NCBI GenBank assembly: GCA_963667145.1
Contig: OY762943.1
Coordinates: forward strand, 124,001 to 188,000
Direction of reading: 5' to 3'
Source of the DNA: G963667145 sp963667145
GTDB taxonomy: Bacteria; Cloacimonadota; Cloacimonadia; G963667145
Length of the DNA: 64,000 nt
A program made the translations under genes and the position numbers. Under the pieces are notes generated by a model that had not been told where the DNA came from, did no database searches, and worked only from the letters and a program-made list of their open reading frames with translations. Of the stretch, positions 18,683 through 26,604 are shown in pieces. Position 1 is the first letter of the stretch. Each line of letters begins with the position of its first letter.

Positions 18683-19693
18683 ATGAAAAGTGTAAAAATA
18701 ATTTTGGGGTTGCTTTTATTATTTTTGGTAGGCTGTGCATCGACCAATATCAGTGTTCCTGTGTGGATGACGGACAAAAATCAGGCGTATCCGCAAGACA
18801 AATATCTTTCGGCTCTCGGTAGCGGAGACACTTACGAAGATGCTATGAGGGTTGCCAAAGGTAATTTGTCCCAAATATTTCAGTCCAATATTGTTAGCAG
18901 TAGCACCACTGTGCAAAAATATACCGAAATTTTGAAGAAAGCGGAAGTCATCCAAACAGAAGACACCAAAAGCGAAAGCTCCGTGCAAGTTTCTTCAATC
19001 CAGTCTCTTATAAATATCAAATTTGGAGAAAAATTTGTAGATGATAAAGGCGTGACGCACACTTTGGCATATATAAATCGTCAGGAAACAGCCAAGATTT
19101 ATGAGGAAAAAATTTCTGCGAACGAAGAGAATATGGAATATTTTTTGGACAAAGCTGATGAAAACAACGACGAAATTTTGAAATATGGTTGTTACAAAGC
19201 AGCTACGGCGTTTGCTTTGCAAAATAAAGAATTGGTTGAACAATTGCGGGTGATAAGCCAGAAAGATGCGGAGATGAATATCGAAATTCATTCGTATGCG
19301 GAGTTGTCTGCCAAAGTCAAAGAAATAGGAAAGAAAATCACTTATTCCGTGGAAATAGACGGCGATGCTAACGATGCTGTGAAGGGAATGACTGAAACGA
19401 TTTTTTCCAATTTGGGATTCAACGGTGCAAAAAAGCCTTTGCTCGCTGTGAAGGGCAAAGTGAGTTTGGAAAAGGTCGATTTGAGCAAAAGTACCAAATT
19501 TTACAACTGGACGATTAACCTCAAGATTGTTCGCACGGACAACGGCAAAACCATTATCACTATTGACGAAGTTGGCAGAGACGGTGCTCTGAGCTACGAA
19601 CGAGCAAAGCAGGTTTCTTATTACAAAATGAGAGAGTTTCTTGGCACAGAGATTCAAGCCAAATTGAACGCTTATTTCGATTCTGGTTTATGA
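18683..19693 (+). CDS. LPP20-family lipoprotein
   Basis: 336 residues with lipobox FLVGC (Cys18). The segment VPVWMTDKNQAYPQDKYLSA and YEDAMRVAKGNLSQIF match the LPP20 fold, named after a Helicobacter pylori lipoprotein. The remainder (about 190-330) is a second alpha/beta region without a recognised name. ATG 18683 is preceded by AAGGAG. It ends 7 bp before ligA, but that gene is probably functionally separate. Confidence 0.7.
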   Translation: MKSVKIILGLLLLFLVGCASTNISVPVWMTDKNQAYPQDKYLSALGSGDTYEDAMRVAKGNLSQIFQSNIVSSSTTVQKYTEILKKAEVIQTEDTKSESSVQVSSIQSLINIKFGEKFVDDKGVTHTLAYINRQETAKIYEEKISANEENMEYFLDKADENNDEILKYGCYKAATAFALQNKELVEQLRVISQKDAEMNIEIHSYAELSAKVKEIGKKITYSVEIDGDANDAVKGMTETIFSNLGFNGAKKPLLAVKGKVSLEKVDLSKSTKFYNWTINLKIVRTDNGKTIITIDEVGRDGALSYERAKQVSYYKMREFLGTEIQAKLNAYFDSGL

Positions 19694-19700
19694 TGAAATT

Positions 19701-21656
19701 ATGAACCCCAAAAATCGAATTGATTTTTTGGTCGATGAGTTAAAAAAACATAATTCGCTGTATTATCAAGAGACCGCTCCGCAGATTTCCGACCGAGAGT
19801 ACGATTTGCTCTTGGCGGAGTTGAAGCAACTGGAGGCGGAAAATCCCCAGTATTTGCGAGCGGATTCTCCCACTCAGGCTGTTGGTAGCGACTTGTCTGT
19901 CGAGAGCAAAACTATTGACCACATTGAGCCGATGTACTCTTTGGACAATTTGTTTTCTGTGGACGATGTCATCAAATTTTGGAAAAATTTGGGATGTCCT
20001 AATCTCAGCATGGAACCGAAATTCGACGGATTTTCCATCAATCTTTTTTATCAGGGCTGTTCTCTTCGCTATGCGACCACCAGAGGCAACGGCAAGCAGG
20101 GCGAGAATGTTACCGCCAATTTGGGAATGGTGGAGGCTATTCCCAAAAAAATCGATTATGTGGGAGAGGTGGAGGTGCGTGGGGAAGTCTATATGCCCAA
20201 GTCGGAGTTCAATCGCCTCATCTCATCGGGTCACGGGTTTGCCAACCCAAGGAACGCCGCTGTCGGTTCCATCAAACTAAAGGACAAATCTCAGGCTCAG
20301 AATCGCAATTTGCAGGCAAGTTTTTATTCCGTCGGATATTTTGACAAATTGCAAATCAATTCCCAAAACGAGATTTTCGGTTTTCTGAAAGAGCAAAATT
20401 TTAAGGTTAGCGAGTTAACGCAATTTGCTCAGAATGAACAAGATATAAGAGGCTATTGCGAAAAGCTGGACAAAGTGCGTGCGGAGTTGGACTTTGAGAT
20501 AGACGGAATAGTTTTCAAGGTTGATGATTTCACCTTGCAAAAAAAGTTAGGCTTCACCAGCAAATATCCACGCTGGGCGATGGCGTACAAATTTCCCGCA
20601 GAAGAGAAAGTTTCCACGCTTTTGGATATTGAATACAACGTCGGCAGGACTGGAGCGATAACTCCTGTGGCGATTTTGGAGCCTGTGCAGATTTCTGGTA
20701 GCACGGTTTCGCGGGCTACTCTCCACAATTTTGTTTTTTTGCGGTCTTTGGATTTGCACATCGGAGACAAGGTTCGTTTGATAAAATCTGGCGAGATTAT
20801 TCCCAAAATTATCAGCGGTGAGGAGCGTTCCAAGGAGAGTTCGCCACTCGATTTGCCCCAAAATTGTCCTGTGTGCAACACGGAGTTGCAGTACGGAGAT
20901 TACATCGCCTTTTGTTCGAACAATTCTTGTCCTGCACGGAGTTTGCGGAAGTTGGAGCATTTTGCGTCCAAGGGTGCTTTGGACATCGTGGGGCTTGGTC
21001 CTAAGCAGATTGAGGCGTTAGCGGAGAACGGGTTTTTGGAGAAGATAGAAGATATTTACAGTCTCGATTATGGGAAAATTCTACTCTTGGAGAGGCAGGC
21101 GGAACAATCGGTGAACAATCTGAAAAATTCCGTGGAAGCTTCCAAATCCAAGTCTTTTGCCAAGGTGCTGTATGGATTGGGGATTGAGGGAGTTGGTGCT
21201 CAAACAGCTGAATTGTTGGCGGACAGATTTAGAAATATAGGCGATTTGCAAACCGCCGAAGTGGAAGACTTGCAGTCTGTGGACGGCATTGGTCCGATAT
21301 TGGCGGAAAATATTGTTTCTTATTTTGCAAATCCTGATAACCAAAAGACCATTAGCGAATTGCAAAAAGCGGGATTGCAGTTTTCTGTGTCCGAGAGAGC
21401 TGTGAAAGAGGGCAAACTTAGTGGGAAAACTTTTTTGATAACAGGCAAGTTTTCCGCATACTCACGCCAAGAATTGAAAGATTTGCTCACGGCTAATGGG
21501 GGAAAATATCTTTCCACAGTCTCAGCGAAGCTCGATTATCTGATAGTTGGGGAAGCACCTGGTTCCAAGTTAACCAAAGCCGAGAAACTTGGAACGGTAA
21601 CAATTGTGCAAGAAGAAGAGTTGTCGAGGTTGTTGGGATTTCACAAATTAATATAG
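19701..21656 (+). CDS. ligA: NAD-dependent DNA ligase
   Basis: 651 residues, normal for LigA. The catalytic lysine is Lys107 in EPKFDGF. The order is: Ia domain (NSLYYQETAPQISDREYD), adenylation domain, OB fold, four-Cys zinc finger (CPVCN through CSNNSCPA), helix-hairpin-helix repeats, and a C-terminal BRCT domain from about residue 575 (GKTFLITGKF). It seals Okazaki fragments and repair nicks. The A+T-rich restriction island starts 31 bp downstream. Confidence 0.97.
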   Translation: MNPKNRIDFLVDELKKHNSLYYQETAPQISDREYDLLLAELKQLEAENPQYLRADSPTQAVGSDLSVESKTIDHIEPMYSLDNLFSVDDVIKFWKNLGCPNLSMEPKFDGFSINLFYQGCSLRYATTRGNGKQGENVTANLGMVEAIPKKIDYVGEVEVRGEVYMPKSEFNRLISSGHGFANPRNAAVGSIKLKDKSQAQNRNLQASFYSVGYFDKLQINSQNEIFGFLKEQNFKVSELTQFAQNEQDIRGYCEKLDKVRAELDFEIDGIVFKVDDFTLQKKLGFTSKYPRWAMAYKFPAEEKVSTLLDIEYNVGRTGAITPVAILEPVQISGSTVSRATLHNFVFLRSLDLHIGDKVRLIKSGEIIPKIISGEERSKESSPLDLPQNCPVCNTELQYGDYIAFCSNNSCPARSLRKLEHFASKGALDIVGLGPKQIEALAENGFLEKIEDIYSLDYGKILLLERQAEQSVNNLKNSVEASKSKSFAKVLYGLGIEGVGAQTAELLADRFRNIGDLQTAEVEDLQSVDGIGPILAENIVSYFANPDNQKTISELQKAGLQFSVSERAVKEGKLSGKTFLITGKFSAYSRQELKDLLTANGGKYLSTVSAKLDYLIVGEAPGSKLTKAEKLGTVTIVQEEELSRLLGFHKLI

Positions 21657-21687
21657 AATTGGTTTTTAAGCAAAGAGGAAAATAGTC

Positions 21688-24156
21688 ATGAATTTATCAG
21701 ATATACTGAAAGACTCAAATTATAAACTGACACAGTTTACGGAAGAGCAAATTAGAGCTTTTGAGGAAAGTATTTCAACAAAAGAAGTCAGAGGAAAAGA
21801 AACTCCGTATGTAAAATGCTTGGTTCGTAATAAAGAAATAAAACTCACACCCGAAGAAACTGTTCGTCAGCTTTATGTGATGGTGCTTACAAAGGACTTT
21901 AGCTATCCTGTTTCTCGAATGGAATTGGAATATGCAGTTACTTTTGGGCGAGAGAAAAAGAGAGCTGATATTGTTATCTTTGATAAAGACAAAACAACTA
22001 CTCCTTACATTATTGTTGAGCTGAAAAAACCAAAATTGAAAGACGGGAAAGAACAACTAAAATCTTATTGCAATGCTACTGGAGCTCCTATTGGAGTGTG
22101 GAGTAATGGCGATTCTATTTCTTATTACCATCGAAAAGATCCAAACTATTTTGAAGATTTGTCGGCTATACCTAATGCAAATGAAAAACTTTCTGACATA
22201 CTTTCTGAAAGATGGACGATAAAGGAACTTGCAGAAAAAGATAAACTGTTTAGTGAGAAGAAATCGTTGAAAGATTTGATTTTGGAAATGGAAGATGAAG
22301 TTTTGGCAAATGCTGGCGTGGATGTTTTTGAAGAACTTTTCAAGCTGATTTTCACTAAGCTCTATGATGAAATGGAAAGTGGACGACATCCTGAGCGTCA
22401 TTTGGTTTTTAGGAATTATGGTGATACCGAAACTGAATTGAAAAATAAAATTCAACATCTATTTGATAAGGCGAAACAAAAATGGCAGGGAGTTTTCAGC
22501 GAAGATAGCAAAATAATGCTTACTCCATCGCACTTGTCGGTTTGCATTTCTTCTCTGCAAGATGTGAAACTCTTCAATTCCAACCTTGATGTGGTGGATG
22601 AGGCTTTTGAATACCTGATAAACAAGAGTAGCAAAGGAGAAAAAGGACAATACTTTACGCCTCGCTACGTGATAGATATGTGTGTGAAAATGTTAAATCC
22701 CAAAGCAGATGAGAAGATGATAGACACAGCTGCAGGTAGCTGTGGCTTTCCTGTTCATTCCATTTTCTATGTATGGGATCAGCAATTAATAGCTCGTGGA
22801 TTGAGTAAAAGTCATAAGTTTACCACAGAGGAAAAATTCCCAGAGCAAATAGACTATGTTCGTGAGAATGTGTTTGCTATCGACTTTGATGAAAGAGCTG
22901 TGCGTGTGGCTCGGACTTTGAACCTAATAGCAGGCGATGGGCAGACCAATGTGATGCATCTAAACACACTCGACTGGGAGCGTTGGGATGAAAAAACAGA
23001 AGATGAAGATTGGCAAGACACTTATTATGAAGGTTGGCGAAAGCTGAAGAGACTCAGGAAGGACAGAAACATTAATCGTGATTTTGAGTTTGATATTTTG
23101 ATGGCAAATCCTCCATTCGCAGGAGATATTAAGGAAAGCAGAATTTTGGCAAGATACGAACTCGGCAAAAAGCCCAACGGTAAATATCAAACGAAGGTCG
23201 GTAGAGATATTTTGTTTATTGAGCGAAATCTTGATTTTCTGAAAGCTGGTGGACGAATGGCAATTGTTCTTCCGCAAGGCAGATTTAACAATAGCAGTGA
23301 TAAGCAGATTAGAGAATTTATTGCAGAACGGTGCAGGATTTTGGCTGTGGTTGGTTTGCATGGAAATGTCTTTAAACCACACACTGGCACCAAAACTTCT
23401 GTTCTATTGGTGCAGAAGTGGGATGAGCAACTTTGTCCCAAAAAAGAAGATTATCCGATTTTCTTTGCCACTATGCAAGAGCCAAGCAAAGATAATAGTG
23501 GTGAGAAAATATTTGTACGCAAAAGTGATTTTCCAAAATTCCCCTCCTCGGGAGGGGTGGTCGAAGGTCGAGGTGGTAATTGTCGCAATTCCAAAAACTA
23601 TTTTGCTTTGCCTTTCAATCCTGAGTTGAAGGAAAGAGCTAAAGAACTGAGAAAAGCAGGGAATTTGTCAGAAGTCCTATTTTGGCAACAGGTAAAAAAT
23701 AAGAAATTTAAGTCTTTAGATTTCGACCGACAAAAAATTATTGGGAACTACATTGTTGATTTTTATTGTGCTAATTGTAATCTCGTGATAGAAATAGATG
23801 GCGAGAGTCACAATGAAAAAGCTGAATATGATGCTAAAAGAGATTCTTATTTGGAAAGTTTGGGATTAACTGTAATTCATATTCCTGATATAGATGTTAA
23901 GAAGAATTTGAATGGGGTGATGGAGATGCTTTCTAACCACCCCGCCCTAAAGGGCACCCCTCCAGAGGAGGGGAAAGTGTCTGATGTGGTAGAACATTAT
24001 GATGCTAATGCCAGCGATTTGAATGAATATTTGCTCGACACACACGGACATCTGATTGTGAAGCACGACCTTTTTAACCACGATGGACTAACCCAAGACG
24101 GCATTGCAGAAGCTTTTGCCGAGTTTGCCAAAAAGGAAAATTTAAGTTTTTTTTAG
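21688..24156 (+). CDS. Nuclease-methylase subunit of a type I/BcgI-like R-M system, with inserted DUF559 nuclease
   Basis: 822 residues. Residues about 20-170 look like the type I HsdR N-terminal nuclease fold, with RADIVIFDKDK and VELKKPK supplying a PD-(D/E)xK pattern. An N6-adenine methylase follows: DTAAGSCGF (motif I) and MANPPF (motif IV). Residues about 619-762 are an in-frame insertion bounded by inverted G+C-rich palindromes and encoding a DUF559/Vsr-like domain (NYIVDFYC, LVIEIDGESH). After it the native tail resumes (DTHGHLIVKHDLFNHDG). Without the insert the protein would be about 678 residues. Whether the insert is harmless, removed or independently translated cannot be told. No separate hsdR motor gene is adjacent. 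Confidence 0.82.
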   Translation: MNLSDILKDSNYKLTQFTEEQIRAFEESISTKEVRGKETPYVKCLVRNKEIKLTPEETVRQLYVMVLTKDFSYPVSRMELEYAVTFGREKKRADIVIFDKDKTTTPYIIVELKKPKLKDGKEQLKSYCNATGAPIGVWSNGDSISYYHRKDPNYFEDLSAIPNANEKLSDILSERWTIKELAEKDKLFSEKKSLKDLILEMEDEVLANAGVDVFEELFKLIFTKLYDEMESGRHPERHLVFRNYGDTETELKNKIQHLFDKAKQKWQGVFSEDSKIMLTPSHLSVCISSLQDVKLFNSNLDVVDEAFEYLINKSSKGEKGQYFTPRYVIDMCVKMLNPKADEKMIDTAAGSCGFPVHSIFYVWDQQLIARGLSKSHKFTTEEKFPEQIDYVRENVFAIDFDERAVRVARTLNLIAGDGQTNVMHLNTLDWERWDEKTEDEDWQDTYYEGWRKLKRLRKDRNINRDFEFDILMANPPFAGDIKESRILARYELGKKPNGKYQTKVGRDILFIERNLDFLKAGGRMAIVLPQGRFNNSSDKQIREFIAERCRILAVVGLHGNVFKPHTGTKTSVLLVQKWDEQLCPKKEDYPIFFATMQEPSKDNSGEKIFVRKSDFPKFPSSGGVVEGRGGNCRNSKNYFALPFNPELKERAKELRKAGNLSEVLFWQQVKNKKFKSLDFDRQKIIGNYIVDFYCANCNLVIEIDGESHNEKAEYDAKRDSYLESLGLTVIHIPDIDVKKNLNGVMEMLSNHPALKGTPPEEGKVSDVVEHYDANASDLNEYLLDTHGHLIVKHDLFNHDGLTQDGIAEAFAEFAKKENLSFF
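23541..23577 (+). repeat. Left palindromic repeat of the DUF559 element
   Basis: CCCCTCC-TC-GGAGGGG hairpin followed by a tail ending in GAGGTGGT. It is similar in sequence and orientation to the repeat at 24205-24242; both are preceded by AAATT. It is translated in the methylase frame as roughly SSGGVVEGRGG. Confidence 0.85.
23936..23973 (-). repeat. Right palindromic repeat of the DUF559 element (inverted)
   Basis: The reverse complement begins CCCCTCCTCTGGAGGGGTG and ends GGGGTGGT, so it aligns with the left repeat in inverted orientation. An internal GCCC-TAAA-GGGC hairpin replaces the weaker one of the left copy. It is translated as roughly HPALKGTPPEEG. Confidence 0.85.
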
Positions 24157-24159
24157 TTT

Positions 24160-24179
24160 CCCCTCCCACTGAGGAGGGG
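24160..24179 (+). repeat. Short palindrome just after the methylase stop
   Basis: CCCCTCC-CACTGA-GGAGGGG, 4 bp after the methylase stop codon. It is the hairpin part of the same repeat family. Its AGGAGG at 24172-24177 lies 5 bp before TTG 24183, so it can act as Shine-Dalgarno sequence for the specificity gene. Confidence 0.8.
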
Positions 24180-24182
24180 TGT

Positions 24183-25712
24183 TTGCAAAATGGGACTAAA
24201 AATTCCCCTCCTTTGGAGGGGTTGTCGAAGACCGGGGTGGTTGAACCTTTCAACGAAGCGAAATATAAAGCACTGTTGGAAGGGCTGGAAGCAGTTGAAT
24301 TAGATAAAAGTATAGTTTTTAAAAATAATAAATACTTGAGAATTGATAATGAATTTTTCAATAAAAGATTTATTAAAGAAATAATTAAACTTGAGGAAAA
24401 GCCTAATGAAAAATTAATTAATATTTCTAATTTAATAACTGACTTTGGGGCTTTTTCGCAAATGAATTTTGTGAATTATATTGAAAAAGGAGTTCCTTTT
24501 ATTAGAAATCAAAATGTTAAAGATAATTTAATAGATACTACAGATATTGTTTATGTTGACAAGAAAACATACAATAAACTTTCTCTTAAATTAGAAGAAA
24601 ATGACATTTTAATACCAAGAGCTGGAACATTGGGGAATGCAGCTGTAGTTTCAAAATCATTACTTCCTGCTACTGCTAATCAGAATTTAGCTCAAATAAA
24701 ACCAAATTTGAATAAAATAAAACCATATTATTTAACAACTTTTTTATGTTCAAAATTTGGATTAAATCAGATAGAAAGATTTTCTACTGGAAATGTTCAA
24801 CAATGGTTAAATTTAGAAAATATTAACAATATTAAAATTCATATTCCATCAGAAAATTTTCAAAATTCAATTCATAATAAAATAATTAGTTCAATTGCAT
24901 TAAAAAACAAATCCAAACTAACCTATTCCCAAGCTGAGAACTTATTACTTGAAACTCTTGGTTTAAAAAATTTTGAACCAAGCTGTGAGCCTGTAAACAT
25001 TAAAAGTTTTAAAGAGTCTTTTGGCTCTTCGGGGCGATTAGATGCAGAATATTATCAGAAAAAGTATGAGGAAATTGAATTTGCTATAAAAAATTATTCA
25101 AATGGTTATAAACATTTTGGAAAATTTATAGAAAATTATTCAACAGGCTATCCATACAAAAGTGAAACTTACATTGAAAAAAAAGGTGTCCCGTTGATTA
25201 GAATAAATAATATAAACAAAGGGAATTTAGATATTTCAAACGCAATTCATATTCCTAAACAAGACATAAATTTGAGTGTAAAAGATATTGCAGTTGAAAA
25301 TGATATTTTAATTTCAATGTCTGGAACAATTGGAAATTCTTGTAAAATCCCAAAAGGAGTAAAAGCAGTAATAAACCAACGAATTATGAGAGTTACTCCG
25401 AAAAATTATAACAATGAAGTATTACCATTAATAATAAATTCTCAAATTGGAAATTTACAATTGAATCAAATTGGAACAGGTGGCGTTCAAACAAATATTT
25501 CATCAAATGACATTAAAAATATTTTGATACCTGTATTAACAGAAAATTCACAACAACAAATCGCTGATTTGGTTGAAAAAAGTTTCAGCTTAAAGGCTCA
25601 ATCCGAGCAACTACTCAAAACTGCCAAAAATGCGGTAGAAATCGCCATTGAGGAAAATGAAGAGATTGCTATGGAGTATTTAAAACAAGAAGAGAATAAA
25701 AATGCCAAATAA
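24183..25712 (+). CDS. Type I-like DNA specificity subunit (HsdS)
   Basis: 509 residues. Two target-recognition domains (about 35-240 and 285-480) are separated and followed by helical spacers. Repeated blocks such as ENDILIPRAGTLGNAAVV and ENDILISMSGTIGN mark the two halves. It would direct the upstream methylase-nuclease to a split recognition site. The native N-terminus probably begins near EPFNEAKYKALLEGLEAVEL; the first 20 residues come from the palindromic repeat at 24205-24242. The TTG start has a perfect repeat-derived Shine-Dalgarno. Base composition is far more A+T-rich than ligA. It overlaps the next gene by 11 bp. Confidence 0.85.
   Translation: MQNGTKNSPPLEGLSKTGVVEPFNEAKYKALLEGLEAVELDKSIVFKNNKYLRIDNEFFNKRFIKEIIKLEEKPNEKLINISNLITDFGAFSQMNFVNYIEKGVPFIRNQNVKDNLIDTTDIVYVDKKTYNKLSLKLEENDILIPRAGTLGNAAVVSKSLLPATANQNLAQIKPNLNKIKPYYLTTFLCSKFGLNQIERFSTGNVQQWLNLENINNIKIHIPSENFQNSIHNKIISSIALKNKSKLTYSQAENLLLETLGLKNFEPSCEPVNIKSFKESFGSSGRLDAEYYQKKYEEIEFAIKNYSNGYKHFGKFIENYSTGYPYKSETYIEKKGVPLIRINNINKGNLDISNAIHIPKQDINLSVKDIAVENDILISMSGTIGNSCKIPKGVKAVINQRIMRVTPKNYNNEVLPLIINSQIGNLQLNQIGTGGVQTNISSNDIKNILIPVLTENSQQQIADLVEKSFSLKAQSEQLLKTAKNAVEIAIEENEEIAMEYLKQEENKNAK
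24205..24242 (+). repeat. Palindromic repeat forming the start of the specificity gene
   Basis: CCCCTCC-TTT-GGAGGGG hairpin plus TTGTCGAAGACCGGGGTGGTT, the same family and orientation as 23541-23577. It is in frame with the specificity subunit and encodes about SPPLEGLSKTGVV ahead of the native sequence. Confidence 0.85.
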
Positions 25713-26535
25713 TCAAGAAAATATAAAAAGTTGGATAGAGCAGTCTAAAATAGATTATATTGGACATTATATAAAAGCTTGGATTCCTTTTAATGCTTGG
25801 TATAATAATGTATTCCCAAGTTTAAATTCTGACAGAGAGAAAATTTCTGCTATAAAAAAAGAAGCTAACACAGTTCGAAATGCTATTAATTCTTATATGG
25901 AAACAGAAGCACAAGAGGGCTCATCATTTCGTAGTTATATTTCAGGATTATACTTTCAATTACAGCAAAATGAAATTTATGGTCGTGATGATAGAATTTG
26001 GTTTGAAACAATTTTAAAAGAAAAAAATTCTGATAACTTAATCAATAATGAAGCATTTAGGCATAATAAATATTACTTATCTCGAACTGATGGTAGAAAT
26101 CTTGGAGATGTAACGGAGATTAAAGTTGTTTTAAAAAAGAAATCGAATAATCAAACTGTTTTTACTTATATTCACCCAAATTATGATTTAGAACATTTGC
26201 AATCAAATAGTGAATTTAAAAAATTGTCACAAAACCAACAAGAAAATATTAGATTGCTATTTGAAAAACTTACGCCAATAAAAACATATTCAATTATAGA
26301 AAATAATATAAAAGAAAATCCTAAAAATTATTATGAATGTGATTCTTATAATTTCAGAAGAGAAGTTTTAGATGAAAATTGCAAATCAATATATGTTTGT
26401 AAGGCTCTTATTGAAATATTGTATCAACTGAGAAATGTAGTGTTTCACGGGGAATTAGTTCCCAATGATGGAGCTCAAAATGTATATAAGGAAGCATACC
26501 ATCTTTTAAGAATGATTCTTGATAAAATCAGATAA
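25702..26535 (+). CDS. HEPN-like protein of the R-M island
   Basis: 277 residues, A+T-rich like its neighbours. Near the C-terminus QLRNVVFHGELVPN contains R244-x4-H249, the catalytic Rx4H motif of HEPN ribonucleases, inside helices that resemble Apea-like HEPN domains. The N-terminal WIPFNAWYNNVF also occurs in that group as I recall it. HEPN proteins in defence loci often cut RNA as toxins or abortive-infection effectors. It overlaps the specificity gene by 11 bp, so it is co-translated with the R-M system. Function is inferred from motif and context. Confidence 0.6.
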   Translation: MPNNQENIKSWIEQSKIDYIGHYIKAWIPFNAWYNNVFPSLNSDREKISAIKKEANTVRNAINSYMETEAQEGSSFRSYISGLYFQLQQNEIYGRDDRIWFETILKEKNSDNLINNEAFRHNKYYLSRTDGRNLGDVTEIKVVLKKKSNNQTVFTYIHPNYDLEHLQSNSEFKKLSQNQQENIRLLFEKLTPIKTYSIIENNIKENPKNYYECDSYNFRREVLDENCKSIYVCKALIEILYQLRNVVFHGELVPNDGAQNVYKEAYHLLRMILDKIR

Positions 26536-26604
26536 ATTTAGTTTCCAACAAATCTTTCGATTTAGATTTACATTTTATCAGCACATTTTTCAAAAAGCAT
26601 CGTT

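Larger units (their letters stand above)
23541..23973 (+). mobile_element. Palindrome-flanked element encoding a DUF559/Vsr-like nuclease
   Basis: About 433 bp inside the methylase gene. The left end, 23541-23577, and the right end, 23936-23973, are inverted copies: each outer end is a hairpin of CCCCTCC and GGAGGGG with a 2-4 base loop, followed inward by a G-rich tail ending GGTGGT. Between them lies an open frame with the DUF559 nuclease features: NPELKERAKELR, FDRQKIIGNYIVDFYC, LVIEIDGESHNEKAEYD. Vsr-fold acidic residues are present. The frame stays open through both palindromes, so the host gene is not broken. There is no transposase. Autonomous translation could begin at TTG 23608. Confidence 0.75.

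Noticed and set aside
23608..23973. Treating the DUF559 part as a separate gene only
   Set aside because: It has only a weak TTG start and no stop before the methylase tail; the frame is continuous with the methylase, so I list it as an element within that gene.
23541..24242. CRISPR array suggested by repeated G+C-rich palindromes
   Set aside because: The repeats are not regularly spaced, occur in inverted orientation, and lie inside coding sequence; there are no cas genes.
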